8,939 nucleotides of DNA from Elusimicrobiota bacterium (GTDB lineage Bacteria > Elusimicrobiota > Elusimicrobia > UBA1565 > UBA9628), in NCBI GenBank assembly GCA_023700845.1, contig JAMPYD010000056.1:1-8939 (forward strand), given 5' to 3'. The notes below the pieces were generated by a model. The model was not told the DNA's origin and did not search any database. It saw nothing but the letters and a program-made list of their open reading frames with translations. The translations under genes were made by a program, and so were the position numbers. Below, piece by piece: positions 1 to 5,451 of this stretch. How positions within the stretch are numbered: position 1 is the first letter of the stretch; each line of letters starts with the position of its first letter.

Positions 1-24
1 CCCTCCCGGGGGTCCCCCTGGGCC

Positions 25-53
25 TTGTCACCTCTGTAACGATTCTTTAGAAT
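25..53 (+). promoter_or_regulatory. Sigma-70-type promoter of the SPFH gene
   Basis: The -35 TTGTCA lies at 25-30 and the -10 TAGAAT at 48-53, separated by 17 bases; each hexamer matches the consensus at 5 of 6 positions. Transcription should start near 60, leaving a leader of about 30 bases with GGAGG at 76-80, eight bases before the ATG at 89. Read by eye; no start site is measured. Confidence 0.7.
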
Positions 54-88
54 CCCTGTGACCTAGGCGTTCTTCGGAGGCGTTCCCC

Positions 89-2182
89 ATGGACCTGATT
101 CTCTCGACGCTCGGCCTCACCGGCGATCTCGGCTTCGCGCTGTTCACGCTGGGCGTCTTCGCGGCCTTCATCTTCGTCTACAACTCGATCGTGATCGTCG
201 GCGGCGTGCAGATCGCCGTCCTCGAGCGCCGCTGGCTCGGCACCTCGATGCCGGAAGGCCGCGTCGTCGCGATGGCCAACGAGGTCGGCATACAGGCCCG
301 CATACTCGGGCCCGGCCTGCACTTCCTGATCCCCTTCTTATATAGAACGGAGAAGGCGCCGATGATGGTCGTGGCGGAAAACGAGGTCGGGCTGGTCGAG
401 TCGATCGACGGCGCGCCGGTGCCTCCCGGACGGATCTTCGGCAAAGCTCTCGGGAACCACAACCTGTTCCAGGACGGAGAGGCCTTCCTGAGCGGCGGCG
501 GGGAGAAGGGCCCGCAGGTTCAGATCCTGCCGCCCGGCACCTACCGCATCAACCCCTATCTCTTCAAGATCGTCAAGCGCCCCGCCCTGCGCATCACGAA
601 CAACAAGATCGGCATCGTCGTCGCCACCGACGGGCAGCCCATGTCCCCGGGCCGCCTGCTCGGGCGCAGCGTGAAGGGCCACGAGAACTTCCAGAACGGA
701 CAGGGCTTCCTCGAGCAGGGCGGTCAGAAGGGCCCTCAGATCGACATTTTGCTGCCGGGGTCCTACCGCATCAACACGGCGATGTTCTCCGTCGAGCTGC
801 GCGACGCGGTCGTGATCCCGGCGCAGAAGGTCGGCATGGTCACCGCCAAGGACGGCGAGCCCCTTCCCCCCTCCGAATACGTGGCCAAGTCCGTGCAGGG
901 CCATAAGGACTTCCAGGACGGCGCCGCCTTCCTCCAGGCCGGCGGCCAGCGCGGCCCGCAGCTCGACTTCCTCAAGCCCGGCACGTACTACGTCAACCCG
1001 CTGATGTTCGACGCGGCCTTCGACGAGGTGCTTCAGGTCCAGCGCGGCGAGGTCTCCGTCATCGTCTCCAACATCGGCAAGGACCCGGCCGGCATCGGCG
1101 CCGCGGCCGGCCAGGCGCACGCCAAGCCCGAGGACCGACTCAAGGACGGCATCGAGCGCTACGTCGTCGACTCCGGCTACCGCGGCATCCAGCGCGAGGT
1201 GCTGGGACCCGGAACCTATTACCTCAACAAGCTCGCCTTCACGCCGCACATCATCCCCACGACGAACATCACCATCGACTGGGCCGAGGAGAAGTCCCCG
1301 ACGCGCGGAGAGCGCGCGTTCAACCCGCTGTCCATCGTCTCCAAGGACGGCTTCCAGATGACCGTCGAGGTGAAGGTCATCCTGCGGGTGCTGCCCGAGC
1401 AGGCGCCGCACATGGTCGCGCGCATCGGCACGATCGACAACCTCATCGAACACGTGGTGCATCCGCTCATCGACTCGTCTTTCCGCAACCAGTCCTCGTC
1501 GTCCGAGGCGATGAAGTTCATGCAGGACCGCCACGAGGAGCAGCGCAAGGCCGGCGAGCACATCGTCGCCGAGCTGCGCCGCTACCACGTCGAGTGCGTG
1601 TCGGTGCTGATCTGCCAGATCGTGCTGCCCGAGCGCCTGATGCAGACGCTCACGAACAAGGTCGTCGCCGCCCAGCAGATGTCGATGTTCGACTCCCAGC
1701 AGGAGGCCGAGGCCCGGCGCCGCGAGATGGAGAAGACGAAGGCGCAGGCCGACCTCCAGCCGAGCCTGGTCAAGGCCGAGATCGACGTGCAGATCGCGAC
1801 GCAGGCCAAGCAGTCCATGATCACGAGCGCCGAGGGACGCAGCCAGGCGACGCGCCTCGAGCAGGAAGGCGTCGCGGCCGGCATCGCGGCGGTCGGCAAG
1901 GCCGAAGGCGAGAAGATCCTGGCGGTCGGAAACGCGACCGCCGAGGCGTACGTGCGCCAGGCGGCCGCGGTCGGCCAAGGCCCGCTGGCGATGATCGAGG
2001 TCATGAAGCGCGTCTCCGACGGCAAGATCAAGATCACGCCCGACATCATGGTGTCCGGCGGCGGCGGGCCGAACAACGACGGCGCCTCCGCGAACATGCT
2101 CGCGGCCTTCATGGCGAGCCTCATGGGCTCGGGCATGAAGCTCGTCCCGCAGGACAGCGGCACGCCGCCGAAGAAGCCCTAG
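89..2182 (+). CDS. Membrane-anchored SPFH/flotillin-like protein with 74-residue repeats
   Basis: A 697-aa protein whose start is set by GGAGG eight bases upstream. One hydrophobic segment (about residues 13-40) should anchor it in the membrane. Residues 64-85 resemble a shortened repeat, followed by four repeats starting at about 100, 174, 248 and 322, each ending in a GPGTY-type turn plus an aromatic or hydrophobic stretch. An SPFH/Band-7-like core follows (about 385-525), then a charged, Ala/Gln/Glu-rich probable coiled coil (about 530-625), and a Gly/Asn-rich tail ending in Pro and Lys. SPFH proteins form large membrane-associated oligomers that organise microdomains or control proteases. 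The repeat-SPFH-coiled-coil order also recalls the major vault protein, though that is inference and vault protein lacks a membrane anchor. It has its own promoter and is separated from the cysteine operon by a regulated promoter. The specific role is unknown; family assignment is fairly sure. Confidence 0.85.
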   Translation: MDLILSTLGLTGDLGFALFTLGVFAAFIFVYNSIVIVGGVQIAVLERRWLGTSMPEGRVVAMANEVGIQARILGPGLHFLIPFLYRTEKAPMMVVAENEVGLVESIDGAPVPPGRIFGKALGNHNLFQDGEAFLSGGGEKGPQVQILPPGTYRINPYLFKIVKRPALRITNNKIGIVVATDGQPMSPGRLLGRSVKGHENFQNGQGFLEQGGQKGPQIDILLPGSYRINTAMFSVELRDAVVIPAQKVGMVTAKDGEPLPPSEYVAKSVQGHKDFQDGAAFLQAGGQRGPQLDFLKPGTYYVNPLMFDAAFDEVLQVQRGEVSVIVSNIGKDPAGIGAAAGQAHAKPEDRLKDGIERYVVDSGYRGIQREVLGPGTYYLNKLAFTPHIIPTTNITIDWAEEKSPTRGERAFNPLSIVSKDGFQMTVEVKVILRVLPEQAPHMVARIGTIDNLIEHVVHPLIDSSFRNQSSSSEAMKFMQDRHEEQRKAGEHIVAELRRYHVECVSVLICQIVLPERLMQTLTNKVVAAQQMSMFDSQQEAEARRREMEKTKAQADLQPSLVKAEIDVQIATQAKQSMITSAEGRSQATRLEQEGVAAGIAAVGKAEGEKILAVGNATAEAYVRQAAAVGQGPLAMIEVMKRVSDGKIKITPDIMVSGGGGPNNDGASANMLAAFMASLMGSGMKLVPQDSGTPPKKP
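386..1240 (+). repeat. Four in-frame 74-codon repeats within the SPFH gene
   Basis: Units begin at 386, 608, 830 and 1052, an exact spacing of 222 bases. The first three are clearly alike: a V/I-G-x-V strand, a DG-x-P-x-x-P turn, a segment with an NFQ/DFQ-x-G-x-x-FL core, then KGPQ/RGPQ, L-x-PG-T/S-Y and N-x-x-x-F. The fourth diverges in its middle but keeps the GPGTYYLN ending. This is protein-level repetition; the DNA copies have drifted. Confidence 0.85.
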
Positions 2183-2223
2183 GCCGGAATTCAACGAATT
2201 TGAGGGTCAGGCACCCAAATCCA

Positions 2224-2248
2224 ATACTTGACTGATTTAGTCAGGTAT
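2224..2248 (+). promoter_or_regulatory. IscR type-1 / Rrf2-family operator
   Basis: Half-sites ATACTTGACT and AGTCAGGTAT flank a 5-base centre GATTT, with a perfect TGACT/AGTCA inner dyad. As I recall the E. coli IscR type-1 consensus (ATA-S-YY-GACT-R-WWW-Y-AGTC-RR-S-TAT), all 25 positions fit. The site overlaps TTGACT at 2228-2233 and TATAAT at 2246-2251, so a bound regulator should block RNA polymerase. IscR-type proteins sense Fe-S clusters; other Rrf2 members sense cysteine supply or redox state. No Rrf2 gene is present in the window, so the actual regulator is unknown. Confidence 0.75.
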
Positions 2249-2256
2249 AATAGACT
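2228..2256 (+). promoter_or_regulatory. Promoter of the cysM-mutM operon, probably giving a near-leaderless mRNA
   Basis: Two readings compete. TTGACT (2228-2233), 17 bases, then TAGACT (2251-2256) would start transcription at about the cysM ATG (2263). The perfect -10 TATAAT (2246-2251) has no good -35 at 16-18 bases and would start near 2257-2258. Either way the leader is zero to about six bases, and no Shine-Dalgarno sequence precedes the ATG. Both readings overlap the IscR-type operator. Confidence 0.6.
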
Positions 2257-2262
2257 ATCGAT

Positions 2263-3192
2263 ATGCCAGCCACGGCCGCGCGCGCCATCGCCGATATACG
2301 GGTCGGGAACACCCCCCTGCTCGACGTGTCGTTCGCCTTTCCGGAGCTCGGCGAGAAGGTCAAGATCGTCGCCAAGGCCGAGTGGGCCAACCCCGGCGGG
2401 TCGGTCAAGGACCGCGCGGCCTTTTTCATCGTCAAGGACGCCCTGGAGACCGGGAAGCTCGACGGCGGCAAGGTCCTGCTCGACTCCTCGTCCGGGAACA
2501 CCGGGATCGCCTACGCGTGGCTGGGCGCGCGCCTGGGCGTCAAGGTGGCCCTCGCCGTGCCCGGCTCGATCGCCAGGCAGCGGCGCGCGATCCTCGAGGC
2601 CTACGGCGTCGAGCTGTTCTTCACCGACCCGCTCGAGGGCTCCGACGGCGCCATCCGCGAGGTCCGTCTCATGCTCAAGGCCGAGCCCGGGCGGTATTGG
2701 TACGCCGACCAGTACTCGAACCCGATGACCTGGCGCGCGCACCACGAGACGACCGCCCCGGAGATCTTCGAGCAGACGCAGGGCCGCGTCACGCACTTCG
2801 TCGCCGGCCTCGGCACGAGCGGCACCTTCGTCGGCGCGGGCCGCCGCCTGCGCGAGCTGAAGAAGACCGTCCGCCTGGTCTCCATGGAGCCGGACGGCCC
2901 CATGCACGGTCTGGAAGGTCTCAAGCACATGGAGACCTCGATCATCCCCAAGATCTACGACGACACGGTGGCCGACAGCCGCATCCAGGTCTCCACGGAA
3001 GAGGCGCAGGAGGCCGCGAAGGCCCTCGGGCGCAAGGGCGGCATCCTGCTCGGCCCGTCCGGCGGCGCGAACCTCGCGGCGGCCCTGAGGCTCGGCCGCG
3101 ACCTCGTCGCGCAGGGGCGCGAGGCGGTGATCGCCACCGTCTTCGCCGACTCCGGCGAGCGCTACCTGGGCGAGAGGTTCTGGCAGCCATGA
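2263..3192 (+). CDS. cysM: Cysteine synthase, CysM type (PLP-dependent, probably CysO-linked)
   Basis: A 309-aa fold-type II PLP enzyme that replaces the activated hydroxyl of serine with sulfur. Visible motifs are GNTPL (15-19), NPGGSVKDR with PLP lysine K49, the SSGNTG substrate loop (76-81), GLGTSGT for the PLP phosphate (182-188) and GPSGGAN with S266 near the pyridine nitrogen. The downstream JAMM, CysO and MoeZ modules imply that the sulfur donor is CysO thiocarboxylate, as for M. tuberculosis CysM, and the serine substrate may be O-phosphoserine. In my from-memory alignment, K221 (in GLKHM) sits where the mycobacterial enzyme has Arg220, the O-phosphoserine-recognising residue. The protein also lacks the roughly 20-residue C-terminal tail of that enzyme. 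Phosphoserine use is therefore likely but unproven. There is no Shine-Dalgarno site, and the 3' end overlaps the next gene by 4 bases (ATGA). A simple sulfide-using CysK/CysM is the alternative. Confidence 0.9.
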   Translation: MPATAARAIADIRVGNTPLLDVSFAFPELGEKVKIVAKAEWANPGGSVKDRAAFFIVKDALETGKLDGGKVLLDSSSGNTGIAYAWLGARLGVKVALAVPGSIARQRRAILEAYGVELFFTDPLEGSDGAIREVRLMLKAEPGRYWYADQYSNPMTWRAHHETTAPEIFEQTQGRVTHFVAGLGTSGTFVGAGRRLRELKKTVRLVSMEPDGPMHGLEGLKHMETSIIPKIYDDTVADSRIQVSTEEAQEAAKALGRKGGILLGPSGGANLAAALRLGRDLVAQGREAVIATVFADSGERYLGERFWQP

Positions 3193-3635
3193 GCCTGAAG
3201 CTCAACCGCGCCGTCGAGGCGATCGCCGTGCAGACCTGCGAGAAGGCCTTTCCCGAGGAGGGCTGCGGGCTGCTCATCGGGCCGATCCCCGACGATTTCG
3301 ACAAGCCCGGACGCGTCCTCGAGATCGAGGAGGCCCGCCCCCTGCCCAACGGCTGGGACGCCTCGGCGAAGACGAACCGGTACCTGATCGATCCGAAGAT
3401 CCTGGCCAAGGTGGAGGCCGAGCTCTCGGGTAGCGGGCGCGGCGTCGTGGGGTTCTTCCATTCGCACCCGACCGTGCCGGCCTGGCCGTCCCCGTTCGAC
3501 CTGACCATGGCGATGCCGTGCTGCAGCTACTGGATCCTGCAGGTCAGAGACGGAAAAGCGGTGGATTCGAGGTCGTGGCAAAGAACGGAAGACGGGCGCT
3601 CGTTCATAGAAGAAGAGATCGTACTCGAAGGATAA
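3189..3635 (+). CDS. mec: JAMM/MPN metalloprotease (Mec-like CysO-cysteine protease)
   Basis: A 148-aa single-domain JAMM zinc protease. The motif is complete: E24 in PEEGCG, then H91-S-H93, seven residues, S101, two residues, D104; the two His and the Asp bind zinc and E24 polarises water. In M. tuberculosis, Mec releases cysteine from the C-terminus of the CysO-cysteine adduct. Related bacterial JAMM enzymes such as QbsD trim residues after the Gly-Gly of a sulfur carrier. Here it overlaps cysM by 4 bases and lies 2 bases before the CysO-MoeZ fusion, so it could both free the Gly-Gly of that fusion (inferred) and release cysteine from the adduct. The start is fixed by the ATGA overlap; GAGAGG at 3172-3177 is a distant, weak ribosome site. 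The last 31 sense codons are unusually rich in A-ending codons (13 of 31 end in A or T, including AGA twice). Confidence 0.88.
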   Translation: MSLKLNRAVEAIAVQTCEKAFPEEGCGLLIGPIPDDFDKPGRVLEIEEARPLPNGWDASAKTNRYLIDPKILAKVEAELSGSGRGVVGFFHSHPTVPAWPSPFDLTMAMPCCSYWILQVRDGKAVDSRSWQRTEDGRSFIEEEIVLEG

Positions 3636-3637
3636 TC

Positions 3638-5056
3638 ATGAGCATAGACATCCGGCTACCGACGGCGCTGCGGGCATTCGCGGATAAACAAGAAAAAGTC
3701 GGCGTGGAGGCCAAGACCGTCGGAGAGGCGCTGGAACAGCTGTTCGCCAAGCATGAGCGGCTGCGTCAGCAATTGATGTCGCCCGAGGGCAAGCTGCGCT
3801 CGTTCGTCAATGTTTACGTGAATGACGACGATGCCCGTGACAAGCAAGGGCTGAACACACCAATACACGACGGCGACACCATCCTCATCGTGCCCGCCAT
3901 CGCCGGCGGCTCGACGGTCGCCGAGCTCGAGCTCACCACCGCGGAGAAGGCCCGCTACCACCGCCACCTGATCATGCCCGAGGTCGGCGCCGAGGGCCAG
4001 AAGAAGCTCAAGAACGCGTCGGTGCTGTGCGTCGGCGCGGGCGGCCTCGGCTCGCCGCTGGCGCTGTATCTCGCCGCGGCCGGGGTCGGGCGCATCGGCA
4101 TCGTCGACTTCGACACGGTCGATGAATCCAACCTTCAGCGCCAGATTCTGCACGACACGGCGTCGGTCGGGACCTCGAAGCTGAAGTCCGCCGAGAAGCG
4201 GCTCAAGGGCCTCAATCCCCACGTCAACGTCGAGCTTCACGAGACCAAGCTGAGCTCCGCGAACGCCGTCGATCTGTTCAAGCGTTACGACGTCATCGCC
4301 GACGGCACCGACAACTTCGCGACGCGCTATCTCGTCAACGACGCCTGCGTCCTGACGGGGAAGCCGAACGCTTACGGCTCCATCTTCCGCTTCGAGGGCC
4401 AGCTGTCCGTGTTCGGCCTGAAAGACGGTCCCTGCTACCGCTGCCTGTACCCCGAGCCCCCGCCCCCCGGCCTCGTCCCCAGCTGCGCCGACGCGGGCGT
4501 CCTCGGCGTCCTGCCCGGCGTCATCGGCACGATGCAGGCCGTGGAGGCCCTCAAGCTCATCCTCGGCATCGGCCGCCCCCTGTCGGGCCGCCTGATGCTC
4601 TACGACGCCCTCGAGCAGAGCTGGCGCACGCTCAAGGTGAAGAAAAATCAGGCTTGCCCCGTGTGCTCGGAAAATCCGACCATCAAGGCGCCGATCGATT
4701 ACGAGGCCTTCTGCGGCCTCAAGGAGAAACCGACCGTGACCATTCCCGAGATTTCCGTCCAGGACCTCAAGGCGATGCTCGACAAGAAGGAGAAGTTCGT
4801 GCTTCTCGACGTGCGCGAGCCCCATGAGTACGAGATCGCGAAGATCCCCGGCTCCACCCTCATCCCGCTGGGCAAGCTGCCCGAGCGCTTCGGCGAGCTC
4901 GACAAGGGCGCCAAGCTGATCGTGCACTGCAAGATGGGCGGCCGCTCGGCGAACGCCGTGCGCTTCCTGCGCGAGAAGGGCTACGACGCGACCAACGTCG
5001 CGGGCGGCATCAACGCCTGGTCGGAGTCCATCGACCCGTCCGTCCCGCAGTACTGA
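3638..5056 (+). CDS. cysO-moeZ: CysO-MoeZ fusion: sulfur carrier + E1-like adenylyltransferase + rhodanese
   Basis: A 472-aa protein. The start is set by GAAGGA (3627-3632), five bases upstream and overlapping the JAMM stop; the frame stays open further upstream but that part is the JAMM gene. Residues 1-91 are a ubiquitin-fold carrier resembling M. tuberculosis CysO (GKLRSFVNVYVND, DGDTILIVPAIAGG) with Gly-Gly at 90-91. There is no stop there: after a short linker, residues about 105-350 form a MoeB/ThiF E1 domain with GAGGLGS (133-139), NLQRQ, DGTDNFATRYLVND, zinc pairs C266/C269 and C340/C343, and C283 in PSC as the likely catalytic cysteine. Residues 371-472 are a rhodanese domain with active loop C431-KMGGRS. 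No in-frame ATG, GTG or TTG exists between Gly-Gly and M113, so the E1 is not made separately by an ordinary start. Because E1 enzymes act on a free C-terminal glycine, cleavage after G91 is expected. Domain assignments are firm; processing is inferred. Confidence 0.92.
   Translation: MSIDIRLPTALRAFADKQEKVGVEAKTVGEALEQLFAKHERLRQQLMSPEGKLRSFVNVYVNDDDARDKQGLNTPIHDGDTILIVPAIAGGSTVAELELTTAEKARYHRHLIMPEVGAEGQKKLKNASVLCVGAGGLGSPLALYLAAAGVGRIGIVDFDTVDESNLQRQILHDTASVGTSKLKSAEKRLKGLNPHVNVELHETKLSSANAVDLFKRYDVIADGTDNFATRYLVNDACVLTGKPNAYGSIFRFEGQLSVFGLKDGPCYRCLYPEPPPPGLVPSCADAGVLGVLPGVIGTMQAVEALKLILGIGRPLSGRLMLYDALEQSWRTLKVKKNQACPVCSENPTIKAPIDYEAFCGLKEKPTVTIPEISVQDLKAMLDKKEKFVLLDVREPHEYEIAKIPGSTLIPLGKLPERFGELDKGAKLIVHCKMGGRSANAVRFLREKGYDATNVAGGINAWSESIDPSVPQY
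4748..5053 (+). repeat. Rhodanese repeat, copy A (C-terminal domain of the CysO-MoeZ fusion)
   Basis: These 102 codons match those at 5142-5447 without gaps; by hand count 71 of 102 residues are identical, with long identical blocks around KEKFVLLDVREP and the shared ending SIDPSVP-x-Y. The DNA is also visibly alike. The unit looks like a local tandem duplication. Confidence 0.85.
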
Positions 5057-5057
5057 G

Positions 5058-5450
5058 ATGACCGTCCGGCGCGCGCTCCTCGCGGCCCTGGCCGCCCTGG
5101 CCTTCGCGGCGGGGGCGTGCAAGCCCCGGCCCGTCGTGCCCGGGATCACGGTCCAGGAGCTGAAAGGCCGCATGGAGCGAAAGGAGAAGTTCGTCCTCCT
5201 CGACGTGCGCGAGCCGAGGGAATACGCGAAGGCGAAGATCGAGGGCTCGACCTTGATCCCGCTGGGCTTCCTCGCCTCCCGCCTCGGAGAGCTCGACCGG
5301 AGCGCCAAGTACGTCGTCCACTGCAAGGTGGGCGGCCGCTCGGCGAGCGCCGTGCACCTGCTCCGCGAGAAAGGCTACGACGCGGTCAATCTCGAGGGAG
5401 GCATCGACGAGTGGTCCAAGTCGATCGACCCGTCCGTTCCGAGGTATTAA
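5058..5450 (+). CDS. Lipoprotein with a single rhodanese domain
   Basis: A 130-aa protein. Residues 1-21 look like a lipoprotein signal: MTVRR, a hydrophobic Ala/Leu core, then AGAC with C21 as the lipidated cysteine; alanine at -3 is less usual than leucine. Residues 29-130 are one rhodanese domain with active-site C89 in CKVGGRS, about 70% identical to the MoeZ rhodanese domain encoded immediately upstream. Rhodaneses carry sulfur as a cysteine persulfide; the exported location implies periplasmic or surface work rather than feeding the cytoplasmic carrier. The ATG lies one base after the preceding stop (TGAGATG) with no strong ribosome site, so translation is probably coupled. The substrate is unknown. 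If the signal were not cleaved, it would be an N-terminally anchored membrane protein. Confidence 0.85.
   Translation: MTVRRALLAALAALAFAAGACKPRPVVPGITVQELKGRMERKEKFVLLDVREPREYAKAKIEGSTLIPLGFLASRLGELDRSAKYVVHCKVGGRSASAVHLLREKGYDAVNLEGGIDEWSKSIDPSVPRY
5142..5447 (+). repeat. Rhodanese repeat, copy B (in the lipoprotein gene)
   Basis: Partner of the unit at 4748-5053: same length, 102 codons, no gaps, about 70% identical protein. The cysteine, the arginine and the loop glycines of the active site are retained in both copies, so neither looks dead. Confidence 0.85.
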
Positions 5451-5451
5451 C

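Noticed and set aside
1..24. G/C runs at the window start as the terminator of an upstream gene
   Set aside because: GGGGG-T-CCCCC leaves no proper loop and no T-run follows.
121..123. AGQ at residues 121-123 of the baeRF-like protein (bases about 7599-7607) as a GGQ remnant
   Set aside because: It precedes the first strand of the domain-2-like core, whereas the GGQ loop should follow that strand pair; the match looks accidental. Coordinates given are residue numbers.
338..2194. Long minus-strand open frame (about 618 codons) opposite the SPFH gene
   Set aside because: Rich in His, Arg, Asp, Leu and Ala with no domain; a mirror effect of G/C-ending codons on the plus strand, which carries a recognisable family.
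2382..3188. Plus-strand frame running into the JAMM gene, which could suggest an N-terminal extension
   Set aside because: The upstream part is an Arg/Pro-rich shadow of cysM; the JAMM domain starts properly at 3189 with an ATGA overlap.
3518..3637. Upstream extension of the CysO-MoeZ frame
   Set aside because: It overlaps the JAMM coding region; the ATG at 3638 has GAAGGA five bases upstream and matches the CysO N-terminus.
3656..5326. Long minus-strand open frame (about 556 codons) opposite CysO-MoeZ
   Set aside because: Low-complexity composition and no motif; the plus strand has unmistakable E1 and rhodanese motifs throughout.
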